From: Mactra quadrangularis
Lineage: Eukaryota > Mollusca > Bivalvia > Venerida > Mactridae
Assembly (NCBI GenBank): GCA_025267735.1
Contig: CM046307.1
Coordinates: 53,563,395 to 53,627,394 of the forward strand
DNA: 64,000 nt
Direction: 5' to 3'
Shown here: positions 37,346 through 49,154 of the stretch, piece by piece
Position numbering within the stretch: position 1 is the stretch's first letter
Layout of the letters: each line of letters begins with the position of its first letter
Position numbers and translations under genes: made by a program
The notes under the pieces: model-generated
Seen by the model: the letters and a program-made list of their open reading frames with translations, nothing else
Databases searched by the model: none
Told to the model about the DNA's origin: nothing

Positions 37346-37487
37346 GGGCACGTTCCGCAAGGCGATCGCTAGCTAGCGCTTCGTCCCCTGGTACCCTCGA
37401 TTTGGTGTCACATGGTAATTACTTTTGGTGCAAGAAAGGTACCAAAGGACGAAGCGTTATCTAGCGATTTCCTTGCGGAACGTCCCC
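37346..37487. repeat. 142-bp fold-back element
   Basis: GGGCACGTTCCGCAAGG and CCTTGCGGAACGTCCCC are inverted ends. The arms continue with GCGATCGCTAGCTAGCGCTT and AAGCGTTATCTAGCGATT, then CGTCC/GGACG and GGTACC on both sides. Confidence 0.7.
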
Positions 37488-37731
37488 TAAGTGTCACAAT
37501 GATAGTTTATTAGGATACGGCAATACCCGTAGGTCTTACGACGTATTTCGTTAATGCTACGGAAATGTCTTACGATTGCTGCAATAATTATCTTTTACCA
37601 ATGTAATTACGTAATGTACATTACCTTTTTGTATGGATGCAATGTGGGGACATTAAACAATTTTTTAAACGGTAGCTAACAAGAAAGCACGTGAAAACAT
37701 ATATGTACCGTGCACGAGCACTATTAAACCC

Positions 37732-38028
37732 GGGTCGGTAGCGCAGTTGGTAGCGCGCCGGTATTTGGAATCTCGTGTCCCGAGGGGGGTACGGGTTCGA
37801 ATCCCACCCGAGGAGGTTATACTATATTATGAAAATTTGGCATTAATGTCAATTTTCCTCCATTGATTAGATAATATGGAGAAGTTTCCGGCCTTGTGGA
37901 AGGGTAGGTGAGCACTGGTTATAGATAAGGGTCCAAGAAAGCTAGGTTAGGTGCGCTGGACGCCATTAAATGACCCAAAATGTGTTGATACGGCGTTAAA
38001 CCCAGTAAAATAAATAATAAATAAATAA
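37732..38028 (+). mobile_element. tRNA-derived SINE, type 2, best-preserved copy
   Basis: GGTAGCGCAGTTGGTAGCGC and GGGTTCGAATCCCACCCGAG form intact boxes A and B. The tail GGCGTTAAACCCAGTAAAAT runs into (AATA)n. Confidence 0.85.
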
Positions 38029-39839
38029 ATACGAGCATTGTACATGGCAATTACATGAACGCATAATTACCAGCACGTGCCACGTAAATACTTCACATGC
38101 GCACGTGATAGCTTAGCGTGCACGGAAATCCCCCGTTTATAACGCCACACCTATCGCAAATGTGTGAATACCTAATTGCAGCACATGTGCACGTGTTAGC
38201 TACTCCATGCGAACCATGTGTAATGACGTTTTTGTAAGATTTTTTTTCTATTTTAGTTCATGCCACCGTAGTTTATCTAAGCTACATTGTATTTGCATAA
38301 ATTTTAACAAAATTGTAGCTATTACTGACAAAATGATTAAACAATTTTATCAATGAATAAGACTCATTGTAAATTTTATGACTTTTTAACATCCTTGTTC
38401 TGAGTACATCATAGTTTCGTATGGCCATGGTTATTAAGTAATTTCTGGTTAGTTTCCTGCTCCTTTGGTTATCATCTTCCTTATCAAAGAACGGAGGGAC
38501 TCCTTGGGTCTACGTGAGATTATTTCTAATTTGGGGTCAGAACAAAAATTGAAAGTTTTCAATATTCCAAAATGCCTTGGATAAAATTGAAATAAGATAT
38601 AAATATAACATTCAGTTTGAAGGTATGTTTTGCTGTTGTTTTTTTAAGATCGTGTTAGACTTGTTATAGCGTCTATGACTGATCGAGTTGCTTCGTGTTT
38701 TCAATATCGTTCAACCTGATGCAATATATGTCGAATGTACCGTTCTATTTAATTCTTAATTGTTATTTTAGCCATAGACTATCACCTAGCAAAAAAACAT
38801 TACTTACGAAAATAGCCAACTTAATTTCCCAATACAATGTTCAATGAGAATGGTTTTCCCTTGAACACTCACCTCATTAATAACAGCTAATTTAGCTATG
38901 TCCTCTTTAACTACTGCAAATTTCAACTACAATGAATAAATACCATCATGGTTTGTGACGATTTTTAGGTTACAGAATTTTGCTTACTGTTAGAAGGAAC
39001 TGTCCCTATTACAAGACTTGCGATATTATGACCATCAGTTGTGAGGTTCTTGATAGTGAAATTTTACTGTATTGGCTCTTTTTGAGAGACATCGGTTAAA
39101 AGATGATGATACACATGCTTTATGTGAAAGTATATTTATGGTCAAAACTACTGGAATCTAACCAACTTGTCAACCTTACCGGCTGTTGACGCAGCTTCGT
39201 CTGATATAGAACATAAGATCAAGTATATTTTGGGATTTGAAATCCTTACTTTTACGTATAGTGCGTAAATATTGACCGAGACCTGACCTTTATGCAAGAA
39301 TATTCATTACATTGAATACAAATGTAGTATTAATGCCCGATTACATCGTGACCGCGAGGATCATGAGTTAAAAATTAACACACAAACATACTTCTATAAT
39401 TTTACGATCGCTGCCGAAGTGTAGAATAGGCGTGGTACTGACTTTCGTCGGGATATGTGTAGATAATTATTAGATGTAAATGTGAAAGGTCAGGTCGGGG
39501 TCAATGTTTACTCAGTACAAAAAACGGATTGAAGAATCATCTCACTAATGCCTTTAATTCCTTAGACACATGACCTTCAATATGTGACTTCAATATTATT
39601 TTTAAGCCTCTAACCAGACAGTTATATCTCTAGAACGTGGTTTATTTAATCTTCTAGTAGCTAACTACCACTTATATTAGGTTTTTTAGTACGAACAAAT
39701 TATAACTGGGTTATGTGGATATCAAGTTTTTTGGACCAAATTTCTGAATATCAATAATTTAAAGATAAAACATAAAATTTTGTTATGAAAATATTTATCT
39801 CCGAATATCAGTCCTGCGTTTAGTTACTGCTGTTAGCTA

Positions 39840-40027
39840 ACGTTACAGGTACGGGAGAACTCAACCTGAAGACAACTCAACCCGTGCAATACTCAACGTA
39901 AATGTGAGACAACTCAATCCGTTAGTAGGAGATTGAGTTGTTTCGGGTTGAGTTGTCTATGGGTTGAGTGGTTCCGACACTTCCGTTACGGAACGTTTTG
40001 GAACGTTAAGGTAACTGAACACGCTGC
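39840..40027 (-). mobile_element. CAACTCAACCC/family C element, copy in tandem unit 1
   Basis: Same architecture as at 24.0 kb but reversed: ACAGGTACGGG, ACAACTCAACCC units, GGGTTGAGTTGT units, then CGTTACGGAACG, TTTTGGAACG and CTGAACACGCTGC. Confidence 0.65.
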
Positions 40028-40193
40028 AGGTAAGAATGCTATCGTAAAACATTGGGTATCTCCGTAAAATTTGCAGTTATCGATAGTTTCAATAGCAATC
40101 GTAAAACATTGGGATTTCCGTATTGTTCGTGAGTCAACATTTTTATAGCATTCGTAAAACATCAACAGCGAGTTCAGTAACGACTGTTTCCGA

Positions 40194-40382
40194 TTGTTAC
40201 GGGTACGGGAAAACTCAACCCGTAGACAACTCAACACGTGGATAACTCAACCTAAAGTTGGGACACCTCTACCCATAAGAAGGGAATTGAGTTGCCTCGG
40301 GTTGAGTTGTCTTTGGGTTGACTTGTTCCGACACTAATGTTACGGAACGTTTCGGAACGTTTGGTGTAATTGAACAGGCTAT
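40194..40382 (-). mobile_element. CAACTCAACCC/family C element, copy in tandem unit 2
   Basis: A repeat of the 39.84-kb element at a constant offset of 354 bases (TACGGGAAAACTCAACCCG at 40204; GTTACGGAACG at 40339). It ends GTAATTGAACAGGCTAT, closer to the 43.6-kb family C terminus. Confidence 0.65.
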
Positions 40383-42239
40383 AGAACATCGGGCGTCTCC
40401 GTATATGTCGTAAAGCATTTTTTTCGACTTGATCAGTGACATTTTTCATAAATTATGACGAAACTTCATCGTGTAAAGACAGACATCGAAAAACAAGACA
40501 GTATTATCAACAGTAAACAACAGTAAAACACTTCATTAACTGTGAAATGGCAGGTCCTGAAAGAAGCCAATGTGCCCATCTTAGCTTTCATTTGACATAC
40601 GTTAACAAAGGCTTGTTATAGTCTGCTATAAAGATATACTGTATAATGAAAGAAAATAGTGATCAACAAAAACTAAAACAAACATTTTTGAATCCGTATA
40701 ACAGCAACTGGCAGGGTAAACAATTTCGTTTTTTCAATAATATAAAGTTCGTCTGCGTCCCAGACAACATATATTATCATATACTTATATTAATATAAAT
40801 ACATGCGTATAAAATTGTAGATAATATATAAATACATAGTCTACAGTCAGAGTAAAGGCTTTTCTTCATTTAACAAGTATGAGTTGTTTATCAATTAATA
40901 CAATAATTTGATCATATTCAATAGAGTATTGACGCAATTTTGTTCATATATGTTTTAATCTTTTTAACGCATAAATGACAAGTATACCTTTTGAAAACTC
41001 TTTAATATATGGATATTCTTAAAGGATGTTTTGATATTACGATAGACCTGTTTTTGTCTATGTTTACAAAATAAGAGACGTGTTCTTGAGTTCTTTTGTA
41101 GAAAATTACTTAAACACTATAAAAATATTTTTGAAAAGGATTTTATGAAGTTTTTTAGCAATTATATCTCGACTATACTTAACGTCCTCGACTAGGTAGC
41201 TTTTGATATATTTGAATGATCAAATATTACATATTTTTTGGTGCCACATGTTTTTATATATCACCAAGTCAATACATTAAAGCGTTAACAAGCGCTTGCC
41301 AATGATAAAGGTAATTGGATCAAAAGCTTGATTTGGTAAAAGGGTATCGAGGCGTTATAACTCCTCTTAAATAAGTTAACATTACCAATGTTGATTCAAT
41401 ACTATATTTTATAATTACTATATATATATCCCATGGTTAAATATCGCCGGTGTAATTGTAAACATATTTAGACCTACTTTTTGTAATGCTATGATGGGCT
41501 GTATTGCCTTTTATAGACAATTATTTATACTAGATATTGAAATAAAAGTAATGCATTTGGCTGTAACTAAACTGATAGACATTATCGCTCTTGCAGATTT
41601 AAAATATAATATATATACTTAATAAATATATATATTAATATATCAGAAAATAATCATACGTCATTACAAGCCTTTAAGATTTTTTTTACAAAATTGTTCC
41701 GATGTCCTCGATCGATTTCGTTTCTGTGGTGTTTTTTTTCACTGTTCGTTTATTTTACATGTGTTTGCGGTAAGTCAGCCTATACACTGCGCTCTAGAGA
41801 GTTCAAGGATGAACTCGATAATGTTGTAGGAGGGAGAATGGTCGTAGTTAGCACTCTAATGACCAACCTCTACGAAAGTATACAGACTCACAAACGACTG
41901 TGTTATAGTCGTGCAAAACTTTGACTCTTGCTATAAACATGAAATGTTCGAACATACTAAAGTCAATGATGGAAATCGGTAAAACAGATTATAATATTTT
42001 TAGAAGAAAATGTTTTTAAAATATTCTTTTACTTAGACCATGTATACTAAGCGAATATTCGACCCATATAAGTCGAGCATATAAGTAAAATAACGATGCA
42101 TTTTAATCTTCATGCATATCACACAGTTGTTGTTTTGTTGTCAGCCACTAGCAAAGGTTTATATTTGCTAAGAACTAGTTAAGCTAAGAAATTAGCTTTG
42201 TATAAATATCCGAGACTTCTTACATATCTTGTCATTGAA

Positions 42240-42607
42240 ATCATCTGCATCATCATCTTTATCATCATCATCATCATCATCACTATCATATTTATCATCA
42301 TCATCATCATCATTATCACCATCATATTTATCATCATCATCATCACCATCATATTTATCATCATCATCATCATCATCATATTTATCATCATCATTATCAC
42401 CATTATATTTATCATCATCATCATCATCATCACTATCATATTTATCATCATCATCATCATCATTATCATCATCATATTTATCATCATCATCATCATATTT
42501 ATCATCATCATTATCACCATTATATTTATCATCATCATCATTATTATCACCATCATATTCATCATCATCATCATCATCATCATTAACATCATCAGCATCA
42601 TCATCAT
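42240..42607 (+). repeat. (TCA)n microsatellite, about 370 bp, with TATTTATCA interruptions
   Basis: Long ATC/TCA trinucleotide tract broken at intervals by CATATTTATCA and CATTATATTTATCA. All three frames are open and give poly-Ser, poly-Ile or poly-Met readings; none is a gene. It sits in the inferred intron of the 42.7-kb exon. Confidence 0.95.
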
Positions 42608-42726
42608 GGTAAGGGACAGAAATCCAATCTGGAACCTCATATGTCCCGCGGGATAAGATATTAAGTTACCAATGCCCTTTTATAATTACTATAAAATATA
42701 AATTACATAAAACAATGTATACATAC

Positions 42727-42857
42727 CTATGTGTTGCCGTCCTAGCATCATTTGCTGGAGTGCTAACTGATGCACTAGCTCTACCCGGTGTGGATGGTGT
42801 ACCAGACTTGTTTGTGGCGTCACGACCACTGTAGGTAGGATAACCAAACCGAGTCAT
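42727..42857 (-). CDS. Distal candidate first exon (same gene or a separate one)
   Basis: ATG at 42857 opens 43 codons (MTRFGYPTYSGRDATNKSGT, then Ser/Thr/Pro/Ala-rich) ending in the bases AG before donor GTATGT. It ends in the same phase, with the same two bases, as the exon at 31261, so it can join the exon at 27959 and give a 775-aa form across a 14.8-kb intron. No other minus-strand exon of matching phase was found between. It could also belong to an unseen gene. A (TCA)n microsatellite starts about 120 bases downstream in the intron. Confidence 0.5.
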
Positions 42858-43576
42858 GTCTCAAGACACTCGTTCAGTTGTCATCATATACCAAGGAACC
42901 AAAGAAAGAATTCCCTTCAGTAAGTAGGAGTATTCATATATAATTTGTTATATCCAAATAAAAAGTTCCTTGTTTAAATCCTAATGGCTACAAGTGTCAA
43001 GTTCTCAAGACACACAGCCAGTTGTCATCATATTCCAAGAAAGCGAAGCAAAAACTATTCTCGGGCTAGTGCATATAGGCGATAAATACACTAAATCCAA
43101 ATAAAATACACTTTTTCTATTTAAAAAACTTATTCATTGTCACAGAAAGAATTCCTTTTTTGTTTAAATAAATTCCATCCGTTCTTATGAAACAACAGTC
43201 AGAAAGACTCGAGTATCCAATTGGAGTCCTTCATAACGCTTAAATTCAGTCCATTATGCCAATTGCTCTAAAACACTTTGATCAGTCAGTATTTATTTTT
43301 GTTATTATAAGGTAGTATTTCTTGAAGTGAAGTGTTTGTAATAAGGTTTAAAGAGACAAAAATAGCTCCAAATTATTGAATAAATCATCAAAGATTTTCA
43401 ATATTATATACACACAACCTACAGTTCATTTTTGATATATAAAAAGCTCCTTATATTTATGAATACATTAAGTGATTACGGTAAACCCATTTAACTTTAT
43501 GACAACTTACTTAGTTTAAGGTAATATTACTCATCACTTATAGTTATGACGATATTCCTTTAAAATTGAACGATCA

Positions 43577-43897
43577 GTAGCCTGTTCAATTACCCTAAAC
43601 GTTCCAAAACGTTCCGTAACGATACATTCAGAAATCGTCGGCCATTCGCTGCGAATAATCTAATCTAATAAACAAATATACGATCGTTAAGGCAATGAGT
43701 GATGTTTCAAAATAAATGGACTAAAAACGAAACATCACTCATTGCCTAAACGATCGTATATATGTTTACTTCAACACCGGTAGCCTTTCAAAATAGCGTC
43801 TAAACATGTCCGAGATTATTCGCAGCGAATGACCGAGGAGTTCCGAATGTATCGTTATGGAACGTTTTGGAACGTTTAGGGTAATTGAACAGGCTAC
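43577..43897. mobile_element. Fold-back MITE, family C, near full-length palindrome
   Basis: Ends GTAGCCTGTTCAATTACCCT and AGGGTAATTGAACAGGCTAC, continuing AAACGTTCC(A/G)AAACGTTCC, make arms of more than 40 bases. The interior also pairs (CGGCCATTCGCTGCGAATAA, ATACGATCGTT(A)AGGCAATG). Confidence 0.8.
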
Positions 43898-44657
43898 AGT
43901 ATTGAAGTTAAAGCTACTTGTCCGCAGAATTCGACTAAAAATGTCACCTTTTCCTAAACTCGAACTTACGTAGAAACGCTTTTGAGAAGCTGTGAATCAG
44001 TGTTGCGATAATGACAATTTTAGTACAAATTGACATTAAACTGTACAAGTTTGTTATTTTTATGTTTAAACCCTTGTCCCTCTTACAACGGTATAAATGC
44101 TTTAGTGCGTGTTTGAGACTTACATTTCGCCGAAAGGCTTAAGTTATACCACTAATCAAATCAAAAACTATCGACGAACATGCCTGACCAGTTTAACCTG
44201 CGGAGTGATACATGTGTCTCTGCTTTACCTCACAGTTCATTTCTAAGCGATAAAAGTAGTTCCCTCACCTGACTCGTCTGTTTAATGTAATATTACTGCG
44301 GTAATCCATTGTACTACTGGAAGTTTAAGTTGTTTTACAGCATAGTTATTTATCATATTTAACAACACTAATGGACTTACAGAATTTGTATGCAAAGTGC
44401 ACATGGGGAAACTGTACTTCAAGATTTGGTATTGGGAAGAAGAGAAAAACGAAATCTTCATAATACAGGGTAAAAAACACATCGACCGCATTTTTTACTT
44501 TGCTTGATACGTACTTGAATCTTATGTGTAAAGAGTAATCATTAGTGTGGATTTGTTAGGTTTCAATATGCACGAAAGTCTTTTTGTATTATACTTTGAT
44601 ATATTTTTCTATATTATTGACTATACTTTAAAAACCATCAGCATAATGTTACAAAAT

Positions 44658-44828
44658 ACAGTAAAGTTCCTCTATTAAGACCACTTTTGTTATTTCAAAA
44701 TCATGCGATTTTTTGACAATTAGTAGGACACAAATGCTTAATTTGTGAAGAAAAGGGTCTCGTATAATAAGACCGTTTCGCTATTAAGACCATCGATTTT
44801 GCTGATCTTAAAAGCGAAACTTTACTGT
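44658..44828. mobile_element. 171-bp MITE with ACAGTAAAGTT ends
   Basis: ACAGTAAAGTTCC at the left and GAAACTTTACTGT at the right are inverted. TATTAAGACCA occurs near both ends in direct orientation. A related interior (AAATCATGCGATTTT, CCCAAATGCT) appears at 16065-16145. Confidence 0.5.
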
Positions 44829-45403
44829 TTCTGATAAAGTCATATTCAATATGGCTTAGAGACAGAGACTTACTTATAATAAATCACGATCTATTATCAG
44901 CTTGCATTAGGAATATATTTTCTTTACCAAATTACAGACACTGATAGGTAACTTTCTAAATATAAAACATAACTAATTTTGTGAACGAGTAGCTTTAAAT
45001 GCTTCTAGTCGTAATCTTATACTTCTACGATAATTGTCTTGTTTAGGATTTCTACGTTAACATATAAATTATTCTCAAGTACTTTAATCGACGACTTGAA
45101 CAGTTTTGTTATTGAAGTTTTCAAAACTTTTCAACATAAATATTTACGATTTAAGATAATTATATTCAATGATCACCAATACTCAATAAGATAGTTTTAC
45201 AACAGTAAACTAACTGTAGAGCTGAATTCCATTTTGTTAAATCCACAAGTTTTAAAATACACCGGGTGTTAATCTCCCTCACTGTTATTATTCCACACCA
45301 TCAATGTAATTAATCAGCCTGATTGAAATAGAATATCGTACTGTACATGTACTTTACTACCAAACACCGTGTTTCATCATGCATTTTATCAATATAATAT
45401 GAA

Positions 45404-45762
45404 GGACTTTAGTCAGTTATCTTTCCCTGATAAAATCTGAAGCAATCTGATTGGTAAGTAGGTCCTTACAGATGGAATCCTCGGATTTAATCATTGAATT
45501 CCTATGTAAGGATAACAAAATATTTCATTCAATATCTTTCTTGTTAATAAAGAAATTAACAGATGTGATGAAATTTAAATAAATCTTTACCCTAAAAATA
45601 ATTGGCTTGAATTTCAAACAAATAAAATGATTTACAAAAAAGTTATTTAAGAATAATTTTGGCAAATTGACATTGAAAAGTAAGGGTAAAATCCGAGTAA
45701 TCCAACTAATAAGACCTACCTAATTGAAGAGTATACAAGGGGAAATAACTGACTAAAGTCCC
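45404..45762. mobile_element. MITE with GGACTTTAGTCAGTTAT ends
   Basis: GGACTTTAGTCAGTTAT at the left and ATAACTGACTAAAGTCC at the right are inverted. The repeat continues imperfectly for about 80 bases (ATCCGAG/CTCGGAT, AGGTCCTTA/TAAGACCT). Confidence 0.7.
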
Positions 45763-46373
45763 ATATTACATAATATCAGTCTTAAATAAAAAGATCTAGT
45801 GATCTACACGAACTTCACTACTACACACTGTCACACATTACCTAACCAGAAAACGTTATATCTCAAATGCAACGATAGGTTTAAAACATCCCTTGTATAA
45901 GAATGCAAAACTTTAAAGAAGTGTTCAAAATAAGACTATGACAGTTTTCATCAATAACTTCTTACGTATCTTCTTTCACGGATCTTAACATTCCATTTAC
46001 ATCCCACCCATTATCAATTCATAACTAACATTTTATCAATAAACATTGATATTATCCTTAGTATAAGCCTAAACATTACTTGTTTACATATTCAAAATTT
46101 CACACCAATTAGCATTAAACTAAACGAAAAATTTACATATGAATTATGAATACTAAAATCCCCCCAAACTGTATTTTATCATAGCTAAGTTAAGTGCTGT
46201 TATAAAAGATTTTTGTATAATCTTAAACTACTTAGATCAAGGTAGTTTTTCAATACAAGCATGTCAGACTTTTATCTGTAAAGCTAACTTGAATTTATGA
46301 AAGACAACACTAAGTTTTGTGCATTTGTTACGTTAGTGTATATTTATATATTTTGCTCAAAATGTATACACAG

Positions 46374-47268
46374 TACATAGCCTCGCTAAACGCCGATGAA
46401 CCACAAAACGATGCATTTGATGATAAACGTCGCAACACTTACACTAAACGTCGCAATTGCCCTGACATTTAAGGTGGGTCGGTACCTTACTCGGAGGGAA
46501 AAATAAAAAAAATATTTTTTTCACCGATTATAATAAAAGTTGGCAGGCAGATACCTTCATGATTCTTGTTTGTTTACAGGTAACCTTAGTGACGTTGTCG
46601 TTTTTTTATCACGACGTCATGGACGTCACAATGGTTCGCGCTAAAAATAGGCATGCAAGTACATTAAACCCACGTATTTGAGATATTGAATGTCCGAGGT
46701 CAATGATTATTATACCGAAATGTTTCTGAAATATTGTTGCATACAATCATTTTGTTCCGATTATCCAAATATCACGTCATTCGTAAAGATTGTGCATTTC
46801 ATCACTGAATTTAGGGTTTTCACGTCTAAAGGTTTCACCAATTGCCGAGTTATAATGGTTATTTTCAAACTAAAGGAGAACAGTGGTCAAATTCTTAACG
46901 CGATTTTTGAAATCTACGCACTTTTTGTGACATTTTAATGAAATGTAAAAGGAAAGTGAACGTTCTCAGTTTTTCACAATATCGAGTTCAACGTAAAATT
47001 ACCTTCATAACAACGACGTTACGCTGACGATGTGATGAAAGCATTTGTTGCAAAAATATTAAGAAGCGGACGCTGATTGACTGATGCTGAGTGTCACAAG
47101 AAATTATTTAAGAACAGGTAAGAAACTACAAAATTTAATTTACAAGAAAATTACATACATTTCGGAAAAATCAAACGTCAGCGCAACGTAATATTAACGT
47201 CGTTGTTTTGAAGGTAATTTTACGTTGACGTTTAGCGGAATTGCGACGTTTAAGCGACGCTACATACT
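46374..47268. repeat. Inverted-repeat region built on CTAAACGTCGCAATT motifs
   Basis: Left part has CGCTAAACGCC and CTAAACGTCGCAATTGCC; right part has GGAATTGCGACGTTTAAGCG. A second inverted pair is AACGTAAAATTACCTTCATA near 46990 and GAAGGTAATTTTACGTTGAC near 47212. The 82-residue open frame at 46690 lies in the middle, resembles nothing I know, and has no splice or promoter context. Confidence 0.5.
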
Positions 47269-48149
47269 CTTTATCGCGTTTTAAAATAAATTTATCAGTT
47301 ATTAACGAAGCCTACATGACAACTGTACCTACATGAATGCGTGCAATGTATTTACAAAATGATGTATCTATTTATTAACCCTTATCATTTTTGTTCGACA
47401 AACATATTTACCTTGACAATTTTATCTCGCTGAAAGTCCACATATAGTCTTATGTTATGAATTGTCATGGTCAGAAATCGAAAAAGAAAAGTCGAAATCG
47501 TATGTGCTTACTGCACAAATGTCCCGTCTTACAAGCAATGCTTTCTTTTATTTCTAGACTTCATTTTAAGTTACACTTAATTTGATAAAGTAAATATTTA
47601 AAGATGTCGACTTGTTCATTATACATTGTACCTTTCCTTGTGGCGTTGTCTAGATCAGTTTGCATAAAAGGCGTACCTGTTCCGCGGGCTCACGTTCGCT
47701 GAACTATTTTCCAATAAGCTATCTTCATGTATTTTATTTGGAGTGTGCATTCCACGTTATTGCGTGAAATGATGAAATAGGGTAAAAACGTTATGGGAAA
47801 AACTAACTTGACGGTCATTGTTTTCCTATGTTAACCACTGATCGCAACTAGTCACAATGATGGTATGGGCACCGTACGCAATGGAAAAAAGTAGATAATT
47901 CACAGTATCAATCCTTATGGACCTTAGATGTCTTGGGAAAGGTTCACTGAAGACCACCTTTTTATAATGTTGGTATTTTCATGACACTATACATGTATAA
48001 CACCAATAACAAACAGGTTGATCATGACAGCATATATCATTACCTCATGCCAGATACTATTTTAAATATAAAAAACGATAGGTCATAGTTGTTGTACTCA
48101 TAGAAACGCTGTGTGGTAATTTGGGTCTATTGACCTACTTATTTTAAAA

Positions 48150-48174
48150 AAATCTTCTTCTTCTTCTTCTTCTA
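48150..48174 (+). repeat. Short (TTC)n microsatellite
   Basis: Seven TTC units in an AT-rich setting. Confidence 0.8.
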
Positions 48175-49076
48175 AAAATAAAAAAAAACTCGTCAGGTAC
48201 GGCATCTATAATGCTTTGTTCGATCATGTCGAACCAAAACTACTATATAATAGGAACGAGCTTTATGTTGTAAATAATTTTTTCCCTACTCTACAGTCAT
48301 GAATACCAGAAATTTAATGAAATAAGATAACAATCGTGGAAGTTACTGTTCCATGTGTTATCTATGCTGCAGGTCTTTAGTTACAGACTGCGTTCCATGA
48401 TCATATCTGGAAATTAGTAAAAGTGTCACGATATACCAAAATATCGTATTAAAGCGTTTAATTCTATAGTTTTAAATCATATGGACACCTGTCTCTTCCG
48501 ATACAATGTACACGGCTTTCAAAATTGTACACCCTTAACCTTTGTAGTCGTGACTAGTATTCCCCTGTTCTGGTTCGCTTATAATTAGAGTGGCAAGACT
48601 CCCTGTGCTCATGGCATCAGAGTTTTTTGTAATCGTGTTTTTCCTGTTAAGTCAATATTTACATCTTAATGCACATCTGGGACATATGATGTCGCACGCT
48701 TGTCAGCGTGTTCAGTTCCACTAAATTAAATATTAAAACGCTTTAAAGTAATTGTGTAAACAAACGAAATTGTATAACTTTTTGTTTAGAATGTATTTCA
48801 ATTTATATTTACCCTAGGCCTACTTCTCTTTTGTGTAATAATACATGATTTAGAGTAGTGTATTGCCCATTGGAAGTTTGATTCATTGGCATATTTCATG
48901 TATACATAAAGCGTTTTGAAACTGAGAATATTTTTCCATTGTCTTACATTCTTGTTATGTCAAACCCTTTAGTTCTGTTGAAGTCATAATTCATTACTCT
49001 TTTCAACATGAAAGATAAAAAGAATGCGTTAATTGTTTCACGCCACACTTGATACATGCTACTTAAACTGAAATAA

Positions 49077-49083
49077 TATAAAG
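49077..49083 (+). promoter_or_regulatory. Possible TATA box of the lectin gene
   Basis: TATAAAG lies 72-78 bases before the lectin start codon at 49155, a spacing that would allow a short 5' UTR. In AT-rich DNA such motifs occur by chance, so support is only positional. Confidence 0.3.
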
Positions 49084-49154
49084 TCTGGAATAGTCGACCA
49101 CAATGTAACATAGTATTGAAATAGGCAAGCTTTACAAACAGTGCTAATTCGACA

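Larger units (their letters stand above)
39840..40460. repeat. 354-bp tandem duplication (nearly two units)
   Basis: Both the element and its right flank are repeated: ATCGTAAAACATTGGG occurs twice within unit 1 (around 40040 and 40097), and a related TCGTAAA stretch follows unit 2. Open frames called on the minus strand here are by-products of the repeat. Confidence 0.6.
31350..42726. other. Long stretch between the two candidate first exons
   Basis: Eleven kilobases without a supported exon on either strand. Named repeats are at 32603, 34093, 35020, 35827, 37346, 37732, 39840 and 42240. 38040-39830 and 40460-42180 are AT-rich and otherwise empty. If the distal first exon is real, all of this is intron. 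Confidence 0.5.
42858..49154. other. Region between the 42.7-kb exon and the lectin gene (head to head)
   Basis: Should hold both promoters. Repeats at 43577, 44658, 45404 and 46374 fill part; 47270-49070 is AT-rich without recognised features. A phrase near 42866 (CAAGACACTCGTTCAGTTGT) is partly repeated at 43011 (CAAGACACACAGCCAGTTGT), 145 bases away, each followed by CATCATAT(A/T)CCAAG. Confidence 0.5.

Noticed and set aside
41702..41769. Possible signal-peptide exon on the plus strand (MSSIDFVSVVFFFTV) ending in a GTAAGT donor
   Set aside because: It ends in phase 2, but lectin exon 2 needs phase 1, and the frame with phase 1 has no ATG. The exon at 49155 fits fully.
42179..42656. Three long overlapping open frames on both strands (poly-Met, poly-Ile, poly-Ser)
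   Set aside because: They are readings of the (TCA)n microsatellite in different frames.
46690..46938. 82-residue plus-strand open frame
   Set aside because: It lies inside an inverted-repeat region and resembles no known protein.
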